Positions 14,361-22,592 of a stretch of DNA of 64,000 nt are shown piece after piece. The position numbers and the translations under genes were made by a program. Origin of the DNA: an uncultured Clostridia bacterium (GTDB lineage: Bacteria > Bacillota > Clostridia > Oscillospirales > Acutalibacteraceae); the NCBI GenBank assembly GCA_904397895.1, contig CAJFOZ010000019.1, positions 1-64,000 on the forward strand. The letters are read 5' to 3'. Under the pieces are notes generated by a model. That model was not told the origin of the DNA and made no database searches. It saw nothing but the letters and a program-made list of their open reading frames with translations. How positions within the stretch are numbered: the stretch's first letter is position 1; each line of letters opens with the position of its first letter.

Positions 14361-14738
14361 CTAACCATCCTTCTGTTCTACAGATATCACGGCATAACCC
14401 GCGTCCCGGACGGCCTGACGCAATACAGCCTCTCCGGGGAGGCGTTTCAGACGCAGTTTCGCCTGGCCGGAACCAAAGTCTACAGTGGCCCAAACACCAT
14501 CCAGACCATTCAGAGCATTTTCCACCCGCCGGGCACAATTGCCGCAGGTCATACCGTCGATGGTCAAAGTAAGCCTATAAGGATAATGGCTTTTATCACG
14601 ATCCGCTACCTTGACCCTTTTTTCCGCCGGCTCATGTTCTCCACAGCAGCCCCCGCCATATCGGAGTTTTTTCACATACTTATAAACGGCATAAATACAC
14701 AACACAGCTAAAACAACAGCGATAATGATGGTACCCAT
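14361..14738 (-). CDS. Membrane-anchored HMA (heavy-metal-associated) protein
   Basis: A 125-residue protein with one N-terminal membrane segment (residues 3-20), a short Cys-containing linker (GGGCCGEHE) and one HMA domain. The metal loop is GMTCGNC (about residue 63), then a ferredoxin-like fold ending AVRDAGYAV. HMA domains pass Cu(I) or other soft metals to P1B ATPases. It starts 4 nt after the ATPase stop with GGAGA upstream, so it is co-expressed with that pump, which itself lacks a CxxC HMA domain. It may supply the metal-binding domain in trans. The linker Cys-Cys pair could add a metal site. Confidence 0.85.
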   Translation of the reverse strand: MGTIIIAVVLAVLCIYAVYKYVKKLRYGGGCCGEHEPAEKRVKVADRDKSHYPYRLTLTIDGMTCGNCARRVENALNGLDGVWATVDFGSGQAKLRLKRLPGEAVLRQAVRDAGYAVISVEQKDG

Positions 14739-14742
14739 AACG

Positions 14743-16863
14743 TCATTCTCCTCTTATTTGTCGTTCATCTGTAAGTTTTGGGCTTTGCGAAGGATGCTTT
14801 AATAGGCTGGTCATACTTCGCAGGCTTACGCCCAAAGTGGAAAGGTTGTGCAGCATGGCGGAGGTGGCTGGTGGAAGAATGCCTGCCGCTCCTAGGCCGA
14901 TCAATCCGCCGTTGAAACCGATGACAAATCGATAGTTTGACCGGATACGGCCTTCCAGCCCCATGGCGATTTTCCGTAGACTGACCAGTTCAAAAAGATT
15001 GTCCGCCGAGATGGTGATATCGGCAATCTCTCGGGCGATGGCGGCGCCGTCGCTGATGGCGATCCCAACGTCGGCAGCAGACAAAGCGGGGGAATCGTTA
15101 ATGCCATCGCCCAACATGATCACTTTATGCCCCTTGGCCCGTTCTTCCTCTACAAATCGGGCTTTATCCTCCGGCAGTACCTCTGAGTGGCATTCATCCA
15201 CTCCCACTTGAGCGGCGATGGCTGACGCAGTGCGATGGCTGTCCCCGGTAAGCATAACTGTCTTTTGAATGCCCAATTGCTGGAGGGCTTGGATGACCGC
15301 CGCCGCCTCTGGACGAAGAGGATCTGAGATACAGATCACCGCCGCTAAAACCCCGCCGATGGCCAGATACAGATGGGAATACTCCTCAGGCAGGCGGTCA
15401 AAACGCTCCTGTTCGCCGTGAGGGATGGAGCAATTTTCATCCTCAAACACAAAGTGGGCGCTGCCCACAACAACCCGTTCCTCCCCGACTGTGCTGGCAA
15501 TGCCGTGGGCCACTAGATATTCCACTTTGGAATGCATTTCCTCATGGGATAATCCACGTTCCCGAGCGGCTTGTATCACCGCATTGGCCATGGAATGGGG
15601 AAAATGCTCTTCCAGACAGGCGGCCAAACGCAGCATCTCCTCTTTACTATATCCGCCAAAGGGGATAACTTTTGCCACCACCGGACAAGCATGGGTCAAT
15701 GTGCCGGTTTTGTCAAACACAATGGTATCGGCTTGCGCCATGGCCTCCAGATATTTGCCCCCTTTTACGGTAGCGTGATAGGTGCTGGCTTCCCGCATGG
15801 CCGAGAGCACCGCCAAAGGCATGGCGAGCTTAAGGGCGCAGGAGAAGTCGACCATTAGGACCGACAAGGCACGGGTGATGTTTCGAGTAAGCAGCCCGGT
15901 TAAAAGGCTGCCAGCCAAGGTATAGGGGACCAATCGGTCAGCCAGGTTGGATGCCTTATTTTCGGCCGTCGACTTTAACTTTTCGGATTGTTCAATCATA
16001 GAGACAATTTTGTCGTAGCGGCTGTCGCCGGATTCCTGTTTTACCAGGAGGATGCATTGGCCTTCCTCCACCACCGTGCCTGCATATACCGTCATGCCCG
16101 GACGTTTCGGGACGGGTATGGATTCACCGGTGAGAGAGGCCTGATTGACCATAACTTCCCCCTCCTCGATGATGCCGTCTAAGGGGATCAATCCCCCCAT
16201 GCGAACAGCGATGCGGTCGCCTGTTTGTATCTGGTTAAGGGGAGTGAGGACTTCGCCAGTGGATGTTTTCAACCACACCCGATCAATGTTGAGAGACATG
16301 CACCGGGCCAGATCGTCCACCGATTTTTTGTGAGTCCATTCCTCCAATAATTCCCCCAGTTTCAGAAGGAACATGACTGAAGAGGCAGTGCCGAAGTCCC
16401 GGCGGGCCATGGAGATGCCGATGGACAAGCCGTCCAACAATTCCACACGGAGTTTACCGCGGAACAGGCACCGAAGACCTCGGAAAAGATAGGGGATGGC
16501 CTTGCACACAGCAAAGGCGATACGCAATGGGGCAGGGAAGAAAAGCGAGCGGATGGCCTTAAAAGCCACTAGGCCCACTAATTTTTCTTCGTATGATCGG
16601 TTGAGTGCACGACTGCTGTGAAGCGGCGCCAATTCCTTGTGCTTCTCATAGGAGAAACAGCTGATGCCTTTGATCAATTCAGCCCTGGATGACCGATACC
16701 AAATCACGGCACAGCAGGTCCGTTCATGAACTGTGGCCCGATATACGCCATCCAAGGTCTGCAAGTAGGCTTCCAATAGATCGGCTTGGTCTATAGTCAT
16801 CTGGCTTTGGAACGTTTTGATCCGCATTCGTCCATTGCTCTCGTGCATAATTTGAAATTTCAT
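14743..16863 (-). CDS. Atypical P1B-type heavy-metal ATPase
   Basis: A 706-residue metal-transporting P-type ATPase. Seen: actuator TGES (in ASLTGESIP), phosphorylation motif DKTGTLT, TGDSHRTA, the hinge GDGINDSPAL, and the nucleotide-domain His in EEHFPHSMANA. The membrane metal site usually written CPC/SPC reads FSCALKLAMP here, with no proline before the cysteine. The N-terminal 90 residues look like an HMA-type fold but without a CxxC loop. It appears to fall in the uncharacterised P-type_ATPase_HM subgroup of Firmicutes. The start at 16863 has GGAGG 10 nt upstream. The transported metal is unknown. Confidence 0.87.
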   Translation of the reverse strand: MKFQIMHESNGRMRIKTFQSQMTIDQADLLEAYLQTLDGVYRATVHERTCCAVIWYRSSRAELIKGISCFSYEKHKELAPLHSSRALNRSYEEKLVGLVAFKAIRSLFFPAPLRIAFAVCKAIPYLFRGLRCLFRGKLRVELLDGLSIGISMARRDFGTASSVMFLLKLGELLEEWTHKKSVDDLARCMSLNIDRVWLKTSTGEVLTPLNQIQTGDRIAVRMGGLIPLDGIIEEGEVMVNQASLTGESIPVPKRPGMTVYAGTVVEEGQCILLVKQESGDSRYDKIVSMIEQSEKLKSTAENKASNLADRLVPYTLAGSLLTGLLTRNITRALSVLMVDFSCALKLAMPLAVLSAMREASTYHATVKGGKYLEAMAQADTIVFDKTGTLTHACPVVAKVIPFGGYSKEEMLRLAACLEEHFPHSMANAVIQAARERGLSHEEMHSKVEYLVAHGIASTVGEERVVVGSAHFVFEDENCSIPHGEQERFDRLPEEYSHLYLAIGGVLAAVICISDPLRPEAAAVIQALQQLGIQKTVMLTGDSHRTASAIAAQVGVDECHSEVLPEDKARFVEEERAKGHKVIMLGDGINDSPALSAADVGIAISDGAAIAREIADITISADNLFELVSLRKIAMGLEGRIRSNYRFVIGFNGGLIGLGAAGILPPATSAMLHNLSTLGVSLRSMTSLLKHPSQSPKLTDERQIRGE

Positions 16864-16924
16864 TGAAGCAAAACCTCCGCAAAGAAAGAGAGGACCGCAC
16901 AAGCGGCCCTCCCGATGGTTTTTG

Positions 16925-17194
16925 TTACGCCTGGGCAGTCTCCTCGGACGCATCCTCCACCACAGTCTCCTGTGCAGCGCGCTTCTCGTTGATATCTTTT
17001 GCCGAGGCCAAGATGTCGGCTGCATTTTCCTGCACGCTTGTTACGGTTTGCATTACGGAGTCTTTCATTCGGAGGGCGGCGGCAGTGGCGTGGGTATATG
17101 CTTTCTTGGCATCTTTGCTGGAGAGCAGTTTGATCCCGGCCGAACCAAACAGGACGCCACCCAAAAACAGCGCCAGATTTTTATACAAACTCAT
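16925..17194 (-). CDS. DUF6110-like small membrane-associated protein
   Basis: An 89-residue protein: a hydrophobic glycine-rich N-terminus (LALFLGGVLFGSAGIKLLSS, residues 7-26), then a helical stretch KKAYTHATAAALRMKDSV and an acidic Glu-rich tail. This matches my memory of the DUF6110 group, which often sits beside heavy-metal P-type ATPases of this kind. AAAGGAGG precedes the ATG. It is 61 nt upstream of the ATPase and about 20 nt after the microprotein gene. Role unknown; an accessory subunit of the pump is the simplest guess. Confidence 0.75.
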   Translation of the reverse strand: MSLYKNLALFLGGVLFGSAGIKLLSSKDAKKAYTHATAAALRMKDSVMQTVTSVQENAADILASAKDINEKRAAQETVVEDASEETAQA

Positions 17195-17213
17195 AATTTG
17201 TTCCTCCTTTGTG

Positions 17214-17294
17214 TCATCTGTGTTTGTACCCAGTAACGATGGCCAAAACCATACAAATCACGGCACCCCAGGCCCAGAAACGATGATGTTTCAA
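17214..17294 (-). CDS. 26-residue membrane microprotein
   Basis: A short open frame of 26 codons starting with TTG at 17294, with AAGGAGG 7 nt upstream and its stop 19 nt before the DUF6110-like start. The product begins MKHHRFWAWGAVICMV and ends TGYKHR: one membrane helix with basic ends. The ribosome site is as strong as any in the window and the spacing is operon-like, so I regard it as real. I have seen similar short FWAWGA...GYKH proteins ahead of DUF6110 genes, but this is from memory. It is probably a small partner of the metal pump. Confidence 0.6.
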   Translation of the reverse strand: MKHHRFWAWGAVICMVLAIVTGYKHR

Positions 17295-17371
17295 GGAAAC
17301 ACCTCCTTACAGGGAACTTCTTACCTTTTAAATCTGATTGATTATACGATATCTTCCTCTGGATTTGCACC

Positions 17372-18310
17372 CTATTTCGGGCAAAAATTGACGGGTTCAG
17401 ACATTTTTTTGCGATACTGGGAAGGAGTCATCCGGTAATAACGCTTGAATAAGGCGCCAAATTGACTTGTGCTCTCATATCCCACCGAGATGGCAATCTG
17501 CAAAATTGGCTGATTGGTTGAGGTTAAAAGGTTTGCCGCCTGTCGCATACGGCATTCCTGAATGTATTTGTGAATCGGTTGCCCATAAAGCTGGCGAAAG
17601 CATGACTTGAGCAAAGTGGACGAAATATGGGACATCTGTGCCAGACGGCCAATGGTCATAGATTCATCCAGGTGGGATAAAATGTAGGCATGCACCTGGC
17701 GAGCGGCGTTGATCTGGTGGTTGTCAAAATAAGTGGAAGGTGATTTCCATGGTAAAATATGATTGCCGCAGCAGAGTAAATACAAAAGCTCCACCGCTAG
17801 AAAAGTACAATATTGACCTCTCTGCTTTATTGTAAGATCATTTATAGTGTGAAAAATCGCATCGTTCCAAGCATTTTGCGAAATGATGGCGCAGCCGTTT
17901 TGACGTCGCATGATTTCTTTTACCTGGGATATATTTAGCGGAGAACCGCCCATCAAAGTACACAGCTGATGGAGGCTCTCGTGAGCCTTGGCAGCGTCCA
18001 CCGCTACAAGAACTCCTTGTGCAAAATTTTTGGTCCAACGGATCTCCTGAATTTGGGATAAATCTGAAATCAGTAGGATTTCACGTTCTTGAAGGTTGAT
18101 GTTGTGGCCGTCTTTCCAACGAATATGGATACTGCCTTGCAGGCAAAACAGCGTCTCAAAATGCCCGGGAGATAAAGTAAGCGGGATAGCTCCCAGAGGA
18201 GGACGGTAGATAAAATCGCAAACGCGTACTCCTGTCATGGAACCGATCCAATGAACATCGCCCGGGGCAGTAGTCTGGCCGGCGACCTGCTCCAACATGC
18301 TTTCAAACAC
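17372..18310 (-). CDS. AraC-family transcriptional regulator
   Basis: A 312-residue regulator: N-terminal cupin-like sensing region (about 1-200) and C-terminal double HTH (about 205-305). The HTH pair shows MTIGRLAQMSHISSTLLKSCF and PILQIAISVGYESTSQFGALF, followed by the FKRYYRMTPSQYRK signature. It begins with GTG at 18310, with GGGAGA 9 nt upstream. A perfect 11-bp inverted repeat sits right over its transcription start, indicating autoregulation. The next gene downstream is the metal microprotein about 75 nt away, so it might drive that operon. Siderophore/metal-type AraC regulators share this length, but the ligand cannot be named. Confidence 0.87.
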   Translation of the reverse strand: MFESMLEQVAGQTTAPGDVHWIGSMTGVRVCDFIYRPPLGAIPLTLSPGHFETLFCLQGSIHIRWKDGHNINLQEREILLISDLSQIQEIRWTKNFAQGVLVAVDAAKAHESLHQLCTLMGGSPLNISQVKEIMRRQNGCAIISQNAWNDAIFHTINDLTIKQRGQYCTFLAVELLYLLCCGNHILPWKSPSTYFDNHQINAARQVHAYILSHLDESMTIGRLAQMSHISSTLLKSCFRQLYGQPIHKYIQECRMRQAANLLTSTNQPILQIAISVGYESTSQFGALFKRYYRMTPSQYRKKMSEPVNFCPK

Positions 18311-18332
18311 AGAATAATTTCTCCCTTTTACC

Positions 18333-18358
18333 CTTTAGTTAGTAACAACTAACTAAAG
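18333..18358. promoter_or_regulatory. Perfect inverted repeat over the araC-type gene start
   Basis: CTTTAGTTAGT and ACTAACTAAAG, 4 bp apart, immediately downstream of the -10. A likely operator for the AraC protein or another dimeric repressor. The TTAGTTAGT arm also resembles MarR/TetR-type sites. Confidence 0.75.
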
Positions 18359-18361
18359 AAG

Positions 18362-18391
18362 ATTATAAAACATAAAACGATAGTTTGTCAA
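18362..18391 (-). promoter_or_regulatory. Promoter of the AraC-type gene
   Basis: Minus-strand TTGACA (18386-18391), 18-bp spacer, TATAAT (18362-18367): both hexamers perfect. Confidence 0.85.
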
Positions 18392-18463
18392 CAAGGGAGG
18401 AACATTCTTTTATAGGCAATCGATACAAAAAATTGTGAAAAGATCACCGCGCAGACACAACAA

Positions 18464-18498
18464 AAAATCCCTAAAACAAAAACTGTTTTAGGAATTTT
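18464..18498 (-). terminator. Terminator after tRNA-Thr
   Basis: CCTAAAAC/GTTTTAGG stem with T-rich tail on the minus strand, adjacent to the tRNA 3' end. Confidence 0.82.
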
Positions 18499-18574
18499 TG
18501 GAGCTGGAGATCGGACTTGAACCGACGACCTGCTGATTACGAATCAGCTGCTCTACCGACTGAGCCACTCCAGC
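18499..18574 (-). tRNA. tRNA-Thr (anticodon CGT)
   Basis: A 76-nt cloverleaf with encoded CCA: acceptor GCTGGAG/CTCCAGC, D-arm, anticodon loop TTCGTAA, T-arm GTTCAAGTC. It reads ACG codons. It is a single-gene unit with its own promoter and terminator. Confidence 0.97.
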
Positions 18575-18625
18575 AGATGAAAAAACCTTGCACCTTTATT
18601 TCTCTATTAATTAAATAGCCTTATT

Positions 18626-18654
18626 AGAATACCTTATTTTAACTAAAAATGCAA
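18626..18654 (-). promoter_or_regulatory. Promoter of tRNA-Thr(CGT)
   Basis: Minus-strand TTGCAT (18649-18654), 17-bp spacer, TATTCT (18626-18631), about 45 nt before the mature 5' end. Confidence 0.6.
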
Positions 18655-18744
18655 GTGTTTTTTCAAACTCTTCTTTTTATTTCAAAAATCAATAAACTAA
18701 AATATATCCGCTCTTACAGACAGATGAAAAAAGATCCTTTTTCT

Positions 18745-20181
18745 CTAAGTATTGCTTTTAGTTTTCTGAGAAGATTGATAGCGATCTTTTATCAAACGCC
18801 ACAGATGAGCTATACACTGGAATCCACCGGCAGCTAGAATAAACAAAGCAATCTGAGTCGTATACGCATATCGAGGTTGAACTTCCACAATCAGATATAC
18901 ACAAAAGGTTGCAAAAATAAGAAATGGCAACAAATATGCTTTCAAATTATTTCGATGCCGCCTATACAATACGATACATCCTAAAAAGGCTAACACAGTG
19001 CATACTAAAATAGTGGCTGAATTAAAATCTAAAACTAGGCTATAAGTATTTGGATAAACCTGAGATAGGTGCCCAATGGACCAATAGAGAGGATTCTCCC
19101 ACCAGAAAATATGGACTTTTTTAGAAGCTAACTCTATAAGCTCACTAACTGGTACAGATAGACGGCTTTTGATAATAGAAAGTTCAGCTTCATCACGAGA
19201 AATTCCTTGTTCGTCCATGATCTGTTCAATAAGCAAAGGATCTTCATAACTATAACAGCCACTAGTTTCAGAATTTGTCCCTAATACAAACTTCCATAGA
19301 GGATCGTTATTTGCCATTCCAGCCGGGTTGACGCCGGATAAAGAGACTGCTTGGGAGAACACTGTGGTAACGACAAAATAACAAACGAAGAACAACAAGA
19401 AGCGTTTTCCATAATGGATAAAGTTCTGCTTTGAAAATTTTTTAAAAAACGCAAATAAAAAGTAAGCAAACACAGCGACAAGTACCAATACAGCATCTGG
19501 ACGGAAAAAATTAGAGATAGCAAGACACAAAGCAGATAGTACATAACGCCAAACAAATCTAAGCTTTTGCATCCGCTTAGAGATAAAAAGATAGAGGCTG
19601 AGGTAAAGAAAAAATGCAGAAGGAATGCTATTGTTCAATACGGTGACAAATGTAGCATGAAAAACAAAGATTGTATAAAGAAGAGAAGTGCATTGTGCGG
19701 CTTTAACATCAAAAAATTCTTTTGCCATAAAGTAGACAAGGACTACAGTCCCAGCAGACCATAAGCAGTTCATGATCTTTAAAAAATAGATGCTGTTCCA
19801 AATTTTTAAAAGAATTCCCTGATAAATTACCATACCGGTTTGATAACCCCAAGTTTGAAAATAAGAACTGCTATTAAAACTCATATCTCCAGAAGCAAAT
19901 TGTTGAGACGCATTATATTGTAGCAAAAAATCGGATTCAATAGGAGTATCGATGGTTAGAGTAATACTGAGACGAATGATAAAAGCTATCAAAAAAAGGG
20001 CAACCGGAAAGTACGGAATGTTAAACTTATAACAACCATAAATAAATAGACCACTGACCAATACAGTGCCTAACAACATAACGTCATAAGAACCAAATAA
20101 CCAAATGAACATGGCTAAAAAGAATACGATAAAAATCGCCTTAATAACAAAACTAGTTACAGATTCGTTTGCAACTTTCAT
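18745..20181 (-). CDS. GT-C-fold membrane glycosyltransferase (GT39/ArnT-like)
   Basis: A 478-residue polytopic protein with roughly 11-12 membrane segments. After the second or third helix an extracytoplasmic loop carries IESDFLLQYNASQQ; an acidic ESD placed like this is the catalytic-base pattern of GT-C enzymes that use polyprenyl-phosphate sugars. A large external loop with SYEDPLLIEQIMDE and IFWWENPLYWS follows near residues 310-365. The ATG at 20181 has AAAGGAG 7 nt upstream. Base composition is clearly more AT-rich than the neighbours, suggesting horizontal gain. Substrate and acceptor are unknown. Confidence 0.75.
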   Translation of the reverse strand: MKVANESVTSFVIKAIFIVFFLAMFIWLFGSYDVMLLGTVLVSGLFIYGCYKFNIPYFPVALFLIAFIIRLSITLTIDTPIESDFLLQYNASQQFASGDMSFNSSSYFQTWGYQTGMVIYQGILLKIWNSIYFLKIMNCLWSAGTVVLVYFMAKEFFDVKAAQCTSLLYTIFVFHATFVTVLNNSIPSAFFLYLSLYLFISKRMQKLRFVWRYVLSALCLAISNFFRPDAVLVLVAVFAYFLFAFFKKFSKQNFIHYGKRFLLFFVCYFVVTTVFSQAVSLSGVNPAGMANNDPLWKFVLGTNSETSGCYSYEDPLLIEQIMDEQGISRDEAELSIIKSRLSVPVSELIELASKKVHIFWWENPLYWSIGHLSQVYPNTYSLVLDFNSATILVCTVLAFLGCIVLYRRHRNNLKAYLLPFLIFATFCVYLIVEVQPRYAYTTQIALFILAAGGFQCIAHLWRLIKDRYQSSQKTKSNT

Positions 20182-20308
20182 ATTACTTAGCTCCTTTATT
20201 CTATCAGAATTCTGCAATAACATATATTTATCCTAACTCATTTAAATAAAAAATCAATTGAAAAATAGTCCTATTTCGAATCTAAACCGTGAATTGTCTT
20301 CACAAATT

Positions 20309-20337
20309 ATGACAAACTATTTTAGAGATATTATACT
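20309..20337 (+). promoter_or_regulatory. Promoter of the 122-residue XRE gene
   Basis: ATGACA (20309-20314), 17-bp spacer, TATACT (20332-20337). The predicted start near 20344 rules out the upstream TTG start and supports the ATG at 20366. Confidence 0.65.
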
Positions 20338-20365
20338 TTAATTGAACGAAATAGGATGTGATCCC

Positions 20366-20734
20366 ATGCTTTCTGAAAGATTACGTTACTTACGGGAAAA
20401 AAACGGATATACCCAACGTCAAGTAGCAGATTATTTAAATATAGAACGTTCCACCTATACCTATTACGAAATTGGAAAAACCAAACCGGATTTGGAAGCG
20501 TTGAAGAAATTATCGGCTTTTTTTCATGTTTCCATTGACTACTTGTTAGACAATAAAACTGTTTTACACAGCGATTATACCTCATACGATTTAAATCGCA
20601 GCCGGGAAGATAAAACTGCGGCTTTATCTGATGAGGAAAAACTTTTATTGAGGCTTTATCGAAAATTAAACACGGAATCAAAAAAATCCCTATTAGAGTA
20701 TATGGCGCGTACTATCCGAAACCAATCTACCTAA
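20366..20734 (+). CDS. XRE-family transcriptional regulator
   Basis: A 122-residue protein with an N-terminal Cro/CI HTH (residues 1-62: GYTQRQVADYLNIERSTYTYYEIG, then PDLEALKKLSAFFHVSIDYLL). A C-terminal helical tail has DEEKLLLRLYRKLNTESKKSLLEY, common in Clostridial regulators of this type. It is divergent from the AT-rich glycosyltransferase gene and may regulate it. A 10-bp inverted pair (TCCTATTTCG at 20267, CGAAATAGGA at 20347) flanks the shared upstream region. Confidence 0.85.
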   Translation: MLSERLRYLREKNGYTQRQVADYLNIERSTYTYYEIGKTKPDLEALKKLSAFFHVSIDYLLDNKTVLHSDYTSYDLNRSREDKTAALSDEEKLLLRLYRKLNTESKKSLLEYMARTIRNQST

Positions 20735-20757
20735 ATACTATTTTTAGTCACAAAGCT

Positions 20758-20783
20758 TGGGCATAGAATGCCTATTTTTTTGG
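20758..20783 (+). terminator. Weak terminator after XRE gene
   Basis: Short GGGCAT/ATGCCT stem followed by ATTTTTTT. Confidence 0.55.
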
Positions 20784-20837
20784 GTTCTGTAAAAGAGGAT
20801 GTAATTTATCGCTATAGTATAAAAAGAAGATTATCTA

Positions 20838-20874
20838 TAAAACCCCTTCCTCAAAAGGAAGGGGTTTTTAATTG
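20838..20874. terminator. Bidirectional terminator, nth side
   Basis: AAAACCCCTTCCT/AGGAAGGGGTTTT perfect stem with flanking A and T runs, just after the nth stop. Confidence 0.9.
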
Positions 20875-20882
20875 GTTTTTCC

Positions 20883-21518
20883 CTATACCTTGCCGCATGA
20901 AACACAAATATCCGCCAATGTACATTGGTCGCACTTAGGGGAACGCGCGGTACATACCGCACGGCCGTGGTACACCAAACGATGGCAGAAGTCGTTGGAC
21001 TCTTCCGGGGGCAATATAGCACGCAATTCTTTTTCGACTTTATAAGCATCCTTGGTAACGCTGGTCAAACCAATGCGGCCGGAAAGACGGATGCAGTGAG
21101 TATCGGCCACCACAGCCGGTTTGCCAAATACTTCTCCCAAAACCAAATTGGCGGTTTTGCGTCCTACGCCGGGGAGAGAGGTGAGGTCCTCCATGGTATC
21201 CGGTACTTGCCCGCCATATTGATTGGCAATGGCTACGCACATGCCCTTGATATCCTTTGCTTTGGTTTTATAAAGCCCGCAGGAACGGATAATATCCTCA
21301 ATGTCTTTGATATCGGCTTCGACGAAGGATTGCAGGGTAGGGAATCTTTGAAACAAAATAGGAGTAACTTGATTGACCCTAGCATCGGTACATTGGGCCG
21401 ATAACCGAGTGGCAATCAGCAGCTGTAAAGCCCCTGTGGTATCCAAAGAACAATGGGCGACTGGATAAAGTTCTTTTAATGCATCAATGGCCCTTAAGGC
21501 GCGTTGTTTTTTTGTCAT
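20883..21518 (-). CDS. nth: Endonuclease III
   Basis: A 211-residue DNA N-glycosylase/AP lyase for oxidised pyrimidines. Seen: RLSAQCTDARVN, the helix-hairpin-helix LPGVGRKTANLVLGE with catalytic Lys (about residue 121), the catalytic Asp in VADTHCIRLSGRIG, and the [4Fe-4S] loop C-x6-C-x2-C-x5-C near residues 188-204. Length is normal. The ATG at 21518 has AAGGAGG upstream. A small hairpin (AGAGAC/GTCTCT) lies just before the ribosome site in the leader. Confidence 0.96.
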   Translation of the reverse strand: MTKKQRALRAIDALKELYPVAHCSLDTTGALQLLIATRLSAQCTDARVNQVTPILFQRFPTLQSFVEADIKDIEDIIRSCGLYKTKAKDIKGMCVAIANQYGGQVPDTMEDLTSLPGVGRKTANLVLGEVFGKPAVVADTHCIRLSGRIGLTSVTKDAYKVEKELRAILPPEESNDFCHRLVYHGRAVCTARSPKCDQCTLADICVSCGKV

Positions 21519-21554
21519 AGAATCCTCCTTAAGAGACATTCGTCTCTTTCCTGC

Positions 21555-21584
21555 ATTTTACCACACAATTCCCCCTCAGTACAA
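21555..21584 (-). promoter_or_regulatory. nth promoter
   Basis: Minus-strand TTGTAC (21579-21584), 18-bp spacer, TAAAAT (21555-21560) with a TGG extension. Confidence 0.55.
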
Positions 21585-21668
21585 GAGCTTCTCCCTTTTA
21601 ATCGCAGGACAAAAAGATCCGCCCCAGCCCGAAAGAGACTGGAGCGGGAATTTAGGAGGGGCAATGGG

Positions 21669-22592
21669 TTAAGCGGAAGGGGAGGAGGGGGGATCGTCTG
21701 AAGATGGAGGCATAGGACTAATAACGGACTGCTTCAATCCAAAAGATCCATAATCAATTTGGCAGCGGATCACATGTTCCCCTTGGCCGACAATGCCATA
21801 GAGCACTTGGCTATCCTCGTCCATGGTGGGATTGAGATGGAAATCGCTGGAGAGATGGCCGTATTCGCAGCGTAAATCCACTTGAGCACTGGTATCCTGA
21901 GGGATGGTCAATGTCGTATCGCAGGAATCCCCTTGCAAGAGGATATCCCCATTGACTTGGGCCATGGCCAGGTTCAGTTCACCGCTGTCCAAATCCGCCT
22001 TTACGTTGCCAGATACATCGGTGAGATTGGCGGATAGGGAATCAAGATCCATCTCGATGTTTTGGGCTGACAATTCACCACGATTTTCCAGTACACAAGA
22101 ATCCAAGTCTAACTTCATATTCCCAATTCCCGATAAGGAATCCAATAGGACCGATCCAGAATCGGCATCCAAATTCAAATCCCCAGCATAAGATTGGGGC
22201 AAGTAAATTTTCATTGTGCTTTGGGTACCGCCATACAAAATTAATTTCCCGCCTTGGTGTTCCACATAAATCCTCAGGGTGGAATTGTGAGATTCCATGC
22301 GCAATTGATAGCGAGGGACAGGAAAGTGCAATCCATAGGTCTCGATGCTGACATCTGCTTGGATTTGATCCACGTTTGGGGTTTGGATGATGGTAAGCTG
22401 ATCGGAGGAAGAGTCAATTTCAATGGCGTTGATGCCGTCCAAGGACGCTGTTTTGCTATCCTCATAACTTGTCTGGGACTGTTCAATATAATCGCGTATC
22501 TCCTGGCGGGACATAGTGGCACAGATGGTAGCGCCGCCCAGAGCTACGGCAAATACACACACCAGAGAAATGACGAGTACCTTTAATTTCAT
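21669..22592 (-). CDS. DUF4097-type beta-helix membrane-anchored protein
   Basis: A 307-residue protein with an N-terminal hydrophobic anchor (residues 4-25) followed by repeated beta-strand units (LDADSGSVLLDSLSG, LDLDSCVLENRG, MDLDSLSANLTDVSG, ADLDSGELNLAM) typical of the DUF4097 adhesin-like beta-helix. A Pro/Ser/Asp-rich tail follows. It is the last gene of a PadR-DUF1700-DUF4097 operon, a set frequently found together in Firmicutes. The start overlaps the DUF1700 stop by 4 nt. The role is probably envelope-stress related, by analogy only. Confidence 0.85.
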   Translation of the reverse strand: MKLKVLVISLVCVFAVALGGATICATMSRQEIRDYIEQSQTSYEDSKTASLDGINAIEIDSSSDQLTIIQTPNVDQIQADVSIETYGLHFPVPRYQLRMESHNSTLRIYVEHQGGKLILYGGTQSTMKIYLPQSYAGDLNLDADSGSVLLDSLSGIGNMKLDLDSCVLENRGELSAQNIEMDLDSLSANLTDVSGNVKADLDSGELNLAMAQVNGDILLQGDSCDTTLTIPQDTSAQVDLRCEYGHLSSDFHLNPTMDEDSQVLYGIVGQGEHVIRCQIDYGSFGLKQSVISPMPPSSDDPPSSPSA

